From Polynucleobacter meluiroseus (GTDB lineage Bacteria > Pseudomonadota > Gammaproteobacteria > Burkholderiales > Burkholderiaceae): 64,000 nt of DNA. The stretch spans positions 1-64,000 of the forward strand of contig CAMCUP010000010.1 in the NCBI GenBank assembly GCA_945878885.1, written 5' to 3'. How positions within the stretch are numbered: the stretch's first letter is position 1; each line of letters starts with the position of its first letter. Under the pieces are notes generated by a model. The model saw only the letters and a list, made by a program, of their open reading frames with translations. It did not search any database and had not been told where the DNA came from. Shown piece by piece: positions 17,613-26,434 of this stretch. The position numbers were made by a program, and so were the translations under genes.

Positions 17613-18624
17613 CCTTGCCAATTTTTTTCACTGAGATGGCTAGTTCTCCCGCATCTTTATCCCAATAAGTTTTAAATTCAGGGGCATCAAGATACATTAC
17701 AGGGCTACCAGAATTGCCAATTATTTCTTTTACTTTTTCATCGTTGGCGGCGAGTTTGGCGGCTTCGCGTAATTTATTGACGATCGCATCAGGAGTATTG
17801 CTCGGCACAAACAAGCCAGACCACTGGGCAAATTCGATTGGTACCCCCATCTCTTTAAAACTCGGTACATCGGGCAAGCTTACTAGCCGCGCATTACCCC
17901 AGTGAGCTAAGGGCCGTAATTTTCCAGCTTTGATGTATTGCACTACCGAGGATGGTCCAGTAGCCACGGCGTCAACTTGACCGCCAAGTAAGGCCACAAT
18001 TGCTGGACCTGCTCCTGTATAGGGAATATGCACCATATAAAATTTTTCGTTTACTTTCAGCATTTCCATAGGCACGTGCATGGTGCCGTAATTGCCTGAT
18101 GAGCCAAAGTTATATTTGCCTGGTGATGCTTTCATGGCAGCAAGAAATTGTTTATACGTTTTCCAAGGGCTATCACTGCGTACTACTAATACAGTGGGAT
18201 CAGCAGTAAAGCGGGCAATGGGCTTTAGTTGATTGAGTTGAAATGAAGGAGTTTTCCCTAAAATTTTATCGGCCTCAGGAATAATTGAAATCGATGACAA
18301 TGCCATCAAAATGGTATAGCCATCGGGTTTTGATTTGGCGACCGCCGCCATCCCAATACCACCCCCAGCCCCAACTTTATTTTCAATAATGACCGATTGG
18401 CCTAAGCTACGTGACAGTGCTTCAGCTACTGGGCGGGCTACCGTATCAGCAACTCCTCCTGGCGGAAAAGGAACGACCATCGTAATGGGGTGAGTAGGCC
18501 ATGGCTCTTGTGCATGTGCCGCACTGAAAAAGAGGGCGCATAGCAAAGTCAATAATCCCAGCACGGTATTGAAGTTCAAAATGAAGAGTCGGGGTAAACC
18601 CGAGGACATTAGAAGCGGTCTCAT
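17605..18624 (-). CDS. Bug/TctC-family periplasmic solute-binding protein
   Basis: 339 residues. A signal peptide (~20-38, ending SAAHAQ) is followed by the family signature VPFPPGGVADTVARPV, ENKVGAGGGIG, and SKPDGYTIL, with the second-domain block HIPYTGAGPAIVALLGGQVDA. It would bind a carboxylate in the periplasm. A good ribosome site (AAAGGAAA) precedes the ATG. It is divergent from a fumarylacetoacetate-hydrolase-family gene, with 83 nt between starts, suggesting linked control and that the bound compound feeds that enzyme. No TctAB permease is adjacent. Confidence 0.93.
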   Translation of the reverse strand: MRPLLMSSGLPRLFILNFNTVLGLLTLLCALFFSAAHAQEPWPTHPITMVVPFPPGGVADTVARPVAEALSRSLGQSVIIENKVGAGGGIGMAAVAKSKPDGYTILMALSSISIIPEADKILGKTPSFQLNQLKPIARFTADPTVLVVRSDSPWKTYKQFLAAMKASPGKYNFGSSGNYGTMHVPMEMLKVNEKFYMVHIPYTGAGPAIVALLGGQVDAVATGPSSVVQYIKAGKLRPLAHWGNARLVSLPDVPSFKEMGVPIEFAQWSGLFVPSNTPDAIVNKLREAAKLAANDEKVKEIIGNSGSPVMYLDAPEFKTYWDKDAGELAISVKKIGKVE

Positions 18625-18707
18625 ATTATTATTTCCTTTAATGAACTAATTCATATCCTACTACAATCATTTCCAGATTAATAAAATAGTTTGAGGAGAG
18701 GAGCTTC

Positions 18708-19613
18708 ATGAAATTTGCCGCATTTAGTCTGCGTCATGGCACCCCTGCTGAAGTGCAACGTGTGCGCGTAGGTTTGGTTTCTACTGAGCAAAATAAAATT
18801 GCTGAATATGGTACATCTACTGATCTCACAGAAGCTGGAGTGCTGGCGCTTTTAGAGCTGCAATTGGCGAGCCAGCCTTTACCAGCTATTGCTGCTAATC
18901 ACGACCTTAGTGCAATACAGCTGTTAGCACCGATACCAAGGCCGAGACGAAATATTTTTTGCGTTGGTAAAAATTATTTTGACCATGCGAAAGAATTTGG
19001 TACGAGTGGCTTTGATAGTAGTACTTCTAAGCCGGGCGATGAAATTCCTAAGGATCCAATTATTTTTACTAAACCCCCTGAATCGGTAATCGGTCCGGGA
19101 GCAAATATTGTGATTCCGCAACAAGTCTCAAATGCTGTTGATTACGAGGTTGAATTAACTGTGATTATTGGCAAGGGTGGCAAAGGCATTAGTCAAGCCA
19201 ATGCAATGCAGCATGTTTGGGCATATACCGCAATTAATGACGTGACTGCTCGCGATTGGCAGCAACGGCATAAGCAATGGTTTTTAGGGAAAAGCTTTGA
19301 TACTTTTTGTCCGATGGGCCCTTGGGTGGTAACAGCCGATGAACTAGATGTTAACGATATCTCGGTTAAGTGTTGGGTTAACCAAGAATTACGTCAAAGT
19401 TCCAATTCAAAAGATTTGATTTTTAATATTCCCAAGCTCATTGAGACCATTTCAGCGGGGATTACTTTGTATCCAGGTGACATCATTGCGACTGGCACAC
19501 CCGCTGGGGTGGGTTTAGGATTTAAACCCCCCAAGTATTTAGCGCCAGGCGATATTGTTAAATTAGAAATCGGTGGCGTTGGCGTACTAGAAAACCCATT
19601 GGTAATGGGTTAG
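18708..19613 (+). CDS. Fumarylacetoacetate hydrolase family protein
   Basis: 301 residues. The catalytic FAH domain occupies ~85-300, with CVGKNYFDHAKE, metal-ligand region DYEVELTVIIGK (Glu-x-Glu), NDVTARDWQ, and GDIIATGTPAGVG. Members hydrolyse or decarboxylate beta-diketo acids such as fumarylpyruvate, acylpyruvates and oxaloacetate, using Mg or Mn, usually at the end of aromatic or sugar-acid breakdown. A strong ribosome site (GAGGAG) precedes the ATG. The divergent Bug gene is the likely uptake partner. The exact substrate is not determinable from sequence. Confidence 0.9.
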   Translation: MKFAAFSLRHGTPAEVQRVRVGLVSTEQNKIAEYGTSTDLTEAGVLALLELQLASQPLPAIAANHDLSAIQLLAPIPRPRRNIFCVGKNYFDHAKEFGTSGFDSSTSKPGDEIPKDPIIFTKPPESVIGPGANIVIPQQVSNAVDYEVELTVIIGKGGKGISQANAMQHVWAYTAINDVTARDWQQRHKQWFLGKSFDTFCPMGPWVVTADELDVNDISVKCWVNQELRQSSNSKDLIFNIPKLIETISAGITLYPGDIIATGTPAGVGLGFKPPKYLAPGDIVKLEIGGVGVLENPLVMG

Positions 19614-19621
19614 TAGCAAGC

Positions 19622-19813
19622 TTAATGTTTAATTTTAGAATCGCCGAGCATGTTATCGGCTTTAATAAAATATTTTCTGCCGTAAGCTAATACTTGAGCA
19701 TCACTTGGGTGATCGACAGTTTCTACGCCTAAAATATTTTTTGCTACCTGCGGATCATGTTGGTTTGCGTGCTTAAATAGTTCTAATTTTACAGAGCCTG
19801 GTCCGATGATCAA
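19622..19813 (-). CDS. 63-aa conserved-looking protein at the end of the ergothioneine operon
   Basis: 63 residues starting at TTG 19813, chosen because a purine-rich ribosome site (AAGGGAAG) sits 6 nt upstream and no ATG is in frame. The protein is soluble, with the phrase VETVDHPSDAQVLAYGRKYF in the middle. It begins 14 nt after the C-S lyase stop, so it should be co-transcribed with the egt genes. I do not recognise a family. It could be an accessory factor, or a small stand-alone protein that merely shares the operon. Confidence 0.6.
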   Translation of the reverse strand: MIIGPGSVKLELFKHANQHDPQVAKNILGVETVDHPSDAQVLAYGRKYFIKADNMLGDSKIKH

Positions 19814-19827
19814 AATTTCTTCCCTTC

Positions 19828-20964
19828 TTAGTTGCGGATGGCTAACGCCATGCGATCGAGTGCTTGATTCAGCAATGCTCTTTGGGTGCCAAAGTTTAGA
19901 CGGACAAATTTGGGCTCATTAAATTGGGATCCGGGCGAAAGATGTACGCCGTGCTGTAAAAATAAATCCTGTGGTTTGGCCAACTCTAGTTTGCTGCAAT
20001 CAATCCACGCTAAATAGCTTGCTTCGCTATTAGCAAAGTGCAGGATATTGCTAGCATTGATGCGGGTTTCAACTAGATGACGATTTTCCTGTAGATACTG
20101 AATCAGCGCTTTTCTCCAAGACTCGCCTTCTTCAAGCGCTGCCTGCGTAGCAATATAACTAAATAAGGATGGATCAGCGATTGTGCTGTGTAAATCTGTC
20201 TGCATGGCTTTGCGTATTAGTGGATTTTCTGCTATCGCCCAAGCTAAGCCAGCACCTGGGAAATTAAACGTTTTATTCAAAGACATTAAGGTCACGGTGT
20301 TCATTGAAATAGCTTTACTTAAACTAGCAAGGGGAATATGGCGTTTATTGTCATCGAGCACTAAACCTGCATGAATTTCATCGGCGCATATGAGAATATC
20401 GTTAGCTAAACAAAAATCAGCGACTTGACTTAATTCGGCACGCGTAAAAACGGTGCCCCCAGGATTTTGTGGGTTACATAATAGTAATAAGCGAGTAGTG
20501 GGCTTAGCAAAATCAGCTAGCTGACTGAATGGTAAGACCCAGCGATTTGCCTCTAAGGCTAAAGGTAGTTCAGTAAAGTCGCGTTGGGCTTGGGTGCAAG
20601 CTAAACGTAAGTGGTGATAAACAGGCCGAGGAATCAAGACATGCTGGTTGGGAGTAGTTAATTGTCGTACCGCAGTATGCAGTCCCGACACCACATTAGG
20701 GAGAAAGACAATCCAACTGGGGTCAACTTCCCAAGCGTAATGCTCTTTTAAATAGCTAGCAATAGCTTCTGGCAAAGCAGTAGGTGAGTGCGTGTAACCG
20801 AACACACCCTGTTGTACGCGGGCTGCAAGAGCATCTACAACACAAGGCGGGGAAGCAAAGTCCATATCGGCCACCCAGAGCGGAATGATATCTTGGGAAT
20901 TGCCATCCCAGCGAATGGAATTCGTGTTGCGCCGATTGATGGGCGCATCAAAATTAAATGACAT
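19828..20964 (-). CDS. MalY/PatB-type PLP-dependent C-S lyase (candidate EgtE role)
   Basis: 378 residues of fold-type I PLP enzyme. Recognisable are VADMDFASPP at the start, the cofactor loops, CADEIHAGLVLD, the Schiff-base lysine in SLNKTFNFPGAG, and FVRLNFGTQ near the C-terminus. MalY/PatB enzymes cleave carbon-sulfur bonds of cystathionine and related cysteine conjugates to a thiol, pyruvate and ammonia. It lies 11 nt after egtB, so a role in cleaving hercynylcysteine sulfoxide to ergothioneine (the EgtE step) is plausible. The well-studied mycobacterial EgtE belongs to a different PLP subgroup, so this is a context-based proposal. Alternative: general cystathionine beta-lyase. Confidence 0.85.
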   Translation of the reverse strand: MSFNFDAPINRRNTNSIRWDGNSQDIIPLWVADMDFASPPCVVDALAARVQQGVFGYTHSPTALPEAIASYLKEHYAWEVDPSWIVFLPNVVSGLHTAVRQLTTPNQHVLIPRPVYHHLRLACTQAQRDFTELPLALEANRWVLPFSQLADFAKPTTRLLLLCNPQNPGGTVFTRAELSQVADFCLANDILICADEIHAGLVLDDNKRHIPLASLSKAISMNTVTLMSLNKTFNFPGAGLAWAIAENPLIRKAMQTDLHSTIADPSLFSYIATQAALEEGESWRKALIQYLQENRHLVETRINASNILHFANSEASYLAWIDCSKLELAKPQDLFLQHGVHLSPGSQFNEPKFVRLNFGTQRALLNQALDRMALAIRN

Positions 20965-20975
20965 ATTTGATTGGC

Positions 20976-22307
20976 TTAACTAGCGTCACGCGCCAAACGT
21001 AATCCAGTCATTTGCCAGCGCGTATGGGCAGGAAAGAAATTCCGATAACTTGGTCGAATATGTGATCTAGGTGTAAGGCAAGATCCACCTTTGAGCACCA
21101 TTTGGTTCACCATAAATTTGCCGTTGTATTCACCTGCAACGCCATCCCATGGTTGAAATCCGGGATAAGGGCCGTAATTACTTGAGGTCCATTGCCAGAC
21201 ATCGCCATAAAGCGTGTCGCACGCTGAAGGCATTGGTACGAGATTATGAGTATCAAGTAAATGACTACTTTCAGGAATTGCATTACCTGCTTGATTGAGC
21301 GCAAATGCTTCCCACTCAAATTCGGTCGGCAAGCGTGCACCGCGATATTCTGGATGCGTTGCGCTCAACCAGCGGGCAAAGGCCTCGGCTTCAAAGTAGC
21401 TAATATGGCTTACTGGCGCTGCGAGATTAAGCGGGACATTGCCACGCAAAGTGAATTCAGCATATTCTGCAGCGATACCTTGCGCTAGATTGATTGGGCT
21501 CCAATACAAGGGTGCCTGAATTTTTTCTTGATTAATCCAAGCCCAACCAGCATCTAGCCACCATTGATGCTCTTGATAACCGCCTGCTTGAATAAACTCA
21601 AGCCATTGGTGATTAGTAACGAGTTGGCTGTCAAGTGAATAGGGTGCAAGGTAGACGGTATGCTGTGGCGCTTCATTGTCAAAATGAAAGCCCGTGGCTG
21701 ATGCGTTAAACCCGAGCTTAAATAAGTTGTGCTCTTGTTGGGGCCCGATTAACCATTGATGTAAACCAGCAGATTCACTAGGAGGAATTTGCTCAGGTAA
21801 GTAACTTGGCAGAAGCGAATTAGTTGCAAATAAATGGTGAATATCGGTTAATAGTAATTCTTGATGCTGTTGTTCGTGATGAATGCCAAGCTCCGTAATC
21901 CACGCTAATTCAGTCGTGATCTCATCGGTTAATAGTTTCTGCATACGCACATCAACCTGCTGGCGCCAAGTAATCACTTCATCTAAAGTTGGGCGGGTTA
22001 ATAAGCCACGAGCGGGACGGGGGTGTTTATCGCCAACGGCATTGTAATAACTATTAAATAAAACGGTGAACTCCTTACGCCATGGAGCGAAATCATTTTC
22101 AAAATACTGCAAGACCATGGTTTCAAAAAACCAAGTTGTGTGAGCTAAATGCCATTTAGCTGGGCTAGCATCTGGTATCGATTGCGCCTGACAATCTTCG
22201 GCACTTAAGTTGGCAATGAGATCAAGCGATTGCTGCCGCGTTTGCATAAACGCAGTCTGCAAATTTACTGTTTCATCCAAAGTAGCAGTATTAATTTTAT
22301 TTGACAT
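20976..22307 (-). CDS. egtB: EgtB, ergothioneine-biosynthesis sulfoxide synthase
   Basis: 443 residues. An N-terminal DinB-like domain carries the predicted iron ligands H56 (WHLAHTTW), H144 and H148 (HHEQQHQE); a C-terminal formylglycine-generating-enzyme-like domain (~195-440) ends in SYRNFFPAHTRW and TGLRLARD. EgtB is a non-heme iron enzyme that joins a thiol to trimethylhistidine (hercynine) using oxygen. No egtA or egtC lies beside it, so cysteine rather than gamma-glutamylcysteine may be the sulfur donor. The related selenoneine synthase SenA belongs to the same family, but its partners senB and senC are not here and egtD is adjacent, favouring EgtB. Only 2 nt separate it from egtD. Confidence 0.9.
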   Translation of the reverse strand: MSNKINTATLDETVNLQTAFMQTRQQSLDLIANLSAEDCQAQSIPDASPAKWHLAHTTWFFETMVLQYFENDFAPWRKEFTVLFNSYYNAVGDKHPRPARGLLTRPTLDEVITWRQQVDVRMQKLLTDEITTELAWITELGIHHEQQHQELLLTDIHHLFATNSLLPSYLPEQIPPSESAGLHQWLIGPQQEHNLFKLGFNASATGFHFDNEAPQHTVYLAPYSLDSQLVTNHQWLEFIQAGGYQEHQWWLDAGWAWINQEKIQAPLYWSPINLAQGIAAEYAEFTLRGNVPLNLAAPVSHISYFEAEAFARWLSATHPEYRGARLPTEFEWEAFALNQAGNAIPESSHLLDTHNLVPMPSACDTLYGDVWQWTSSNYGPYPGFQPWDGVAGEYNGKFMVNQMVLKGGSCLTPRSHIRPSYRNFFPAHTRWQMTGLRLARDAS

Positions 22308-22309
22308 GT

Positions 22310-23254
22310 TTAGGTGGCATAAATTACAGCGTAATATTGTTGCGGATCAGTCCACACTTTCATCTTATCAAATCCCGCGGCAGTTAATAACTGTTGGATA
22401 GAGCTTAGAGAATATTTATGGGAGTTTTCCGTATGAATCCGCTCCCCTTTTTTAAAATGACGCACTTTTCCTTGCCATTGCACTGTATTTGCTTCTAATG
22501 CCTCTAAATAGAGTTCGACGCGCATCAGCTCAGTGTTAATGTCGATGTGATGCTTGAATTTTGCCACCTCAAAATTAGATCCGAGCAATTGATTAACATT
22601 GCGCAAAATATTGAGGTTGAAAGCCGCCGTTACTAGCAGGTGATCGTTGTAAGCAGGCTCTAGAATTGCCGCTGATTTGAATAAATCAACGCCAATGAGC
22701 AGGGCGCCACCGAGAGATTCACGGTGGATTTGTTTAAGTAGTTGCAAGGCTTCAGCTGGTGAAAAGTTCCCTAAACTAGAGCCGGGGTAAAAGAAGGTGC
22801 GGGGCGTTTGTGGAACTTCTGGTGGTAAGCGTAATTGCTGAGAAAAATCCATACCTATCCCCATCATCGAAACAGTAGGATATTCACCTTGTAGGTGAGA
22901 CAAGACGGTTCTAAGATAAGCAATAGAAAAATCGATCGCGACATATAGATTGGGCTTAAGCAAATCAAAGAAACGCGCGGCTTTTTGGCAATTGCCTGCA
23001 CCCAAATCAATAAACAAGGGTTTGGCGCCAATTTGCGCTTGAATTTCTGCACCAAATTGGTTAAAAATACTTTCTTCAGTAGCAGTTAAATAATATTCGG
23101 GTAAATAAGTAATGGCTTCAAACAAACGTGAACCCAGATCGTCATAAAAGAACTTCGGCGGCAAATGCGCGGGAGTACTTAAAATGCCTAATTCAGCTTC
23201 TTGTTGAAGGGTAGGAGTTTGGGGTGAGAGTGTTTCAATAAAAGGGATGGGCAC
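22310..23254 (-). CDS. egtD: EgtD, L-histidine N-alpha-methyltransferase
   Basis: 314 residues, close to the family's usual ~320. It converts histidine to trimethylhistidine (hercynine) with three S-adenosylmethionines, the first step of ergothioneine synthesis. Characteristic blocks are KFFYDDLGSRLFEAIT, PEYYLTATEESIF, FIDLGAGNCQKA and FFYPGSSLGNFSP. The start is GTG at 23254; no strong ribosome site is visible. It is the first gene of the operon egtD-egtB-lyase-63-aa protein and divergent from a LON-domain gene, with a 147-nt shared upstream region. Confidence 0.93.
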   Translation of the reverse strand: MPIPFIETLSPQTPTLQQEAELGILSTPAHLPPKFFYDDLGSRLFEAITYLPEYYLTATEESIFNQFGAEIQAQIGAKPLFIDLGAGNCQKAARFFDLLKPNLYVAIDFSIAYLRTVLSHLQGEYPTVSMMGIGMDFSQQLRLPPEVPQTPRTFFYPGSSLGNFSPAEALQLLKQIHRESLGGALLIGVDLFKSAAILEPAYNDHLLVTAAFNLNILRNVNQLLGSNFEVAKFKHHIDINTELMRVELYLEALEANTVQWQGKVRHFKKGERIHTENSHKYSLSSIQQLLTAAGFDKMKVWTDPQQYYAVIYAT

Positions 23255-23401
23255 AGCAATTTCGCTTAAGGTGGAACGTCTCTTTATACCTGAAGTCGAT
23301 GACTTATGTGTGAAGCTGCTGGAACGCGGGATTACCTGCGGATATATTTATTTAGCACTATGATAGTTACTAAGTTCTCAATCCATTTTTAACTTTTACT
23401 T

Positions 23402-24031
23402 ATGTCACAAGCTACCTTAACTCAAGTCATTCCTTTATTTCCATTGGGAACCACTCTTTTCCCGAATGGCATTCTGGGATTAAAGATTTTTGAGGTACGT
23501 TATTTAGATATGGTGAAGAAGTGCTTTAAGGAGGGTTCTTGCTTTGGAATTGCCACTATTGCCGCAGGCTCTGAGGTGCGAACGCCGAATCAAGCAGTGC
23601 AATTAATGCCGATTGGTACCTTGGCAAAAATTTTGCATTTTGATGCTTTGCAGCCAGCACTCTATTTTATTCAATGCGAAGGACAAAGCCGTTTTCGTAT
23701 TTTAGAAAGTACAGTCCAGCCTAATGGCTTAGTCATGGCCACCGTTGAACTCATGGGAGATGATGCCATCATGCCAATTCCTACCGAATTGAACTTCAGT
23801 GCAAATACCTTAGGGAAAGTTATTCGTGCCATCCAGGAGCAGGGCATTTCACCTGAAGAAATGCCCTTTAAGCAACCCTTTCGCTTGGATGAATGCGGCT
23901 GGGTTGCGAATCGTTGGGCAGAGTTATTGCCACTAACGCCGTTACAAAAACAACAGCTGTTGCTGCAAGAAAATCCGTGCCTGAGACTTGATTTAGTGAA
24001 TGATTTTTTAGATCAGGAAGGTGTGCGATAA
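23402..24031 (+). CDS. LON peptidase substrate-binding domain protein
   Basis: 209 residues comprising a stand-alone LON N-terminal (substrate-binding) domain: IPLFPLGTTLFPNGILGLKIFEVRYLDMV is split over residues ~10-38 and ends in a helical region. There is no ATPase or protease part. Such proteins are common in Proteobacteria and their function is poorly known; binding of unfolded protein segments is suggested by homology with Lon. It is convergent with the neighbouring Bug gene and divergent from egtD. Confidence 0.88.
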   Translation: MSQATLTQVIPLFPLGTTLFPNGILGLKIFEVRYLDMVKKCFKEGSCFGIATIAAGSEVRTPNQAVQLMPIGTLAKILHFDALQPALYFIQCEGQSRFRILESTVQPNGLVMATVELMGDDAIMPIPTELNFSANTLGKVIRAIQEQGISPEEMPFKQPFRLDECGWVANRWAELLPLTPLQKQQLLLQENPCLRLDLVNDFLDQEGVR

Positions 24032-24043
24032 ATTTAGTGTGCG

Positions 24044-25009
24044 CTAACTTTTTTCTAAAGTAATTCCACCCTTTTTAATAATTTCAGTCCATTTTTTTAT
24101 TTCAGAATTAATATAACGCTGTAATTCTTCAGGTGAACTTGCTTGAGGTTCAGCACCAAGATCAGAAAAGCGTGCTCTGACGTTGGGATCTGAACTAGCC
24201 TTCACAATATCTTTATTGAGACGATCTATTACTGCTTTAGGAGTGCCCTTAGGCGCAAGAATTGCAAACCAAGCGGCAGTTTCATAGCCTTTAATACCGG
24301 CCTCAGCCGCAGTGGGTACATTGGGAATGGCGGCTAAGCGTTTATTGGAAGCTACCGCCAAGGGTTTGACATTGCCAGCCTTAATTTGCCCAATGACATT
24401 AGGAAGTAATTGAAAGCTGACAGGAGCACGACCTGCAACTAAATCAGTTACTAAGTTGGCGGTAACGCGATAGGGAATATGGGTCATTTTTACACCAATT
24501 AATTGCTCGTAATACGCTCCTGCCAAATGCTGTGAGCTACCATTACCCACAGAACCATAGGCGACATCGGGCGTTTTGCGTAAGTAGTCATTAAGCTCGG
24601 CGAGGGTGTTGATGTTGAGGGTTGAGCTAACTACCACGACATTAGGCAGGATGGCAATAAGTGCAATAGGTTGAAAATCTTTTTCTGGATCGTAATTTAA
24701 ATCAGGATAAAGAATTTTATTAATGACTAAAGGACCCGAAGCACTAGTACCAATGGTAAAGCCATCAGGTTCAGCACGCGCAATTGCAGCAGTACCTAAG
24801 TTACCTCCAGTTGCCGGCTTATTATCAAAAATAAAACGCTGACTAGTATTTGTAGCAACTTGCTCAAACAAGATACGAGTGATGACATCACTAGCGCTGC
24901 CAGCCGAAAACGGAATAATGACAGTAATCGGTTTAGCGGTATTTTGCGCATTAGTATTGAGACCAATAAATAACAATAGCGCACCAATTATTTTGCTTAA
25001 ATTCTTCAT
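24044..25009 (-). CDS. Bug/TctC-family periplasmic solute-binding protein
   Basis: 321 residues with a signal peptide ending near NTNAQ, then IPFSAGSASDVITRILFEQV and DNKPATGGNLG, RAEPDGFTIG, and HIPYRVTANLVTDLVAGR in the second lobe. Its ATG shares one base with the stop of the Rieske oxygenase gene (TAATG), so the two are translationally coupled. It therefore likely captures the aromatic or carboxylated substrate of that oxygenase. No permease gene is adjacent. Confidence 0.93.
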   Translation of the reverse strand: MKNLSKIIGALLLFIGLNTNAQNTAKPITVIIPFSAGSASDVITRILFEQVATNTSQRFIFDNKPATGGNLGTAAIARAEPDGFTIGTSASGPLVINKILYPDLNYDPEKDFQPIALIAILPNVVVVSSTLNINTLAELNDYLRKTPDVAYGSVGNGSSQHLAGAYYEQLIGVKMTHIPYRVTANLVTDLVAGRAPVSFQLLPNVIGQIKAGNVKPLAVASNKRLAAIPNVPTAAEAGIKGYETAAWFAILAPKGTPKAVIDRLNKDIVKASSDPNVRARFSDLGAEPQASSPEELQRYINSEIKKWTEIIKKGGITLEKS

Positions 25010-26304
25010 TAATTAATTACTCCTGTTTTAGTTCCAAAGCGATCTATCATAACTTCTTCTAACTTCAATTTAGCTGCAGTTAAAGCACCACCGCCACGAG
25101 TACGATAGGCTTGTCCTAGGTGTGCCGCTTTTGGAGTATTGCCAGCACTCAGTGACTTTACTTCACCCAAAAGTAGTTTACGAAAGTGCACGATTCCAAC
25201 ATCGGTAGGTGTTAAATGCTCTTTGGTGCGATCAAGAATATAACCCTGGCTTTCTTGTGCCATTTGATCTTGTTCTGCAATGCCGCGAATACCAGTAAAA
25301 GATTCAGTGCGTTGTTCTTCGCGACTTAATAAATAATTATTACTGCGATTTCTCAATGGTAAGTAGCCAAGTCCGAGGGCAGCAAATTGTCCATATCCAC
25401 CTTGATCAAAACGGGCGCGCTCCTCTGCGGTGATGGCCCGCTCAGGATGCCAGGCATAGACATACATCCAGCACGCTTCATCGGTAATCGGTGTCCAGCT
25501 ATAGCCATAATAGATTTCATTCGGCATTGAAGATGGTGTGATTGAATGATTGGGCAATAAATATTGCGTTAAGCGCCAATAGTGTTCATCCTCATCGGCA
25601 TGGCGGGCACCGCCGATAACAAAGCCAACCTCATGGTCAACAAAAGTAAAGCGCGGGGTTGGATCATTACGTAGCCAACGTAAGCGCTTCACATCGGCAG
25701 CTACATTGGGGTTGTCATCATTTATTTGGGAAGGAGCTGGCATATGTAAGAAAGAAAAATGGGCTGTATCGAGCGCGCCTTCCATCGAGTGAGCCCAATT
25801 GCATTCTATTAATCGCTTGGTCACATAACGATTTTCTGGTGGCACTAAGCCAACTTCTAATTGTGGCACCATTACGGGCATGAATTCTGCTGGACCCATA
25901 TAGGCCCAGACCATGTCGGCAAATTCTCGGGTTGGATAGGCTTTAATTTGAATTGAGTCATGGTATGCAGCACCTGAAGGCACATTTGGCATCTCGATAC
26001 ACTTACCTTCGGTGTCATATTTCCAGCCGTGATAAATACAGCGAATACCACACTCTTCATTGCGACCAAAAAAGAGATCAGCACCTCGATGGGCGCAGTA
26101 ACGATCAATTAAACCTACCTTGCCAGCTGAGTCACGAAATAACAGTAACTCTTCACCCATGACGGTAACCCGAATTGGGGGGCAATCAGGTAGAGGTATT
26201 TCTTCGCTTAAGGCAACGGGCTGCCAGAAGCGCCGAAAATATTCCCCTAGAGGCGTATTTTGATTAGTACGAACCAGTAATTCATTATCAGCAGCAGAAA
26301 GCAT
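25009..26304 (-). CDS. Rieske non-heme iron oxygenase, alpha subunit (phthalate-dioxygenase-like)
   Basis: 431 residues. The Rieske [2Fe-2S] centre is bound by C70, H72, C89 and H92 (DRYCAHRG and CIYHGW). The catalytic domain carries the mononuclear iron site in the region ALDTAHFSFLH. Length and layout fit homotrimeric one-component oxygenases such as phthalate 4,5-dioxygenase or vanillate demethylase, which hydroxylate or demethylate aromatic acids. A reductase supplying electrons is required but is not encoded nearby. It is the first gene of a two-gene unit with a Bug protein and is divergent from an iron-type alcohol dehydrogenase; a 22-bp palindrome lies in the shared promoter region. 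Confidence 0.9.
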   Translation of the reverse strand: MLSAADNELLVRTNQNTPLGEYFRRFWQPVALSEEIPLPDCPPIRVTVMGEELLLFRDSAGKVGLIDRYCAHRGADLFFGRNEECGIRCIYHGWKYDTEGKCIEMPNVPSGAAYHDSIQIKAYPTREFADMVWAYMGPAEFMPVMVPQLEVGLVPPENRYVTKRLIECNWAHSMEGALDTAHFSFLHMPAPSQINDDNPNVAADVKRLRWLRNDPTPRFTFVDHEVGFVIGGARHADEDEHYWRLTQYLLPNHSITPSSMPNEIYYGYSWTPITDEACWMYVYAWHPERAITAEERARFDQGGYGQFAALGLGYLPLRNRSNNYLLSREEQRTESFTGIRGIAEQDQMAQESQGYILDRTKEHLTPTDVGIVHFRKLLLGEVKSLSAGNTPKAAHLGQAYRTRGGGALTAAKLKLEEVMIDRFGTKTGVIN

Positions 26305-26363
26305 TGTTGTCTCTTTACCTCATTTGAATAAACGGCTTTTTTCATATTCTAACGAGCTTCTGA

Positions 26364-26385
26364 GCGGGGTAAAGTTTTACCCCGC
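26364..26385. promoter_or_regulatory. Perfect 22-bp palindrome, candidate operator
   Basis: GCGGGGTAAA-GT-TTTACCCCGC: two 10-bp arms in perfect inverted repeat separated by 2 nt. It lies in the 130-bp region between the divergent Rieske oxygenase and alcohol dehydrogenase genes, 59 nt from the first start and 49 nt from the second. Position and symmetry fit a dimeric repressor or activator site controlling both; it could also form an RNA hairpin. No regulator gene is adjacent. Confidence 0.6.
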
Positions 26386-26434
26386 AAAAGGCATCGTTAG
26401 GCTTCCCTTGGAGGGAGGTGTATAAAATAGTGAA

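Noticed and set aside
20976..22307. Selenoneine synthase SenA instead of EgtB
   Set aside because: No senB or senC genes are adjacent, while egtD directly precedes it; the ergothioneine role is the simpler reading.
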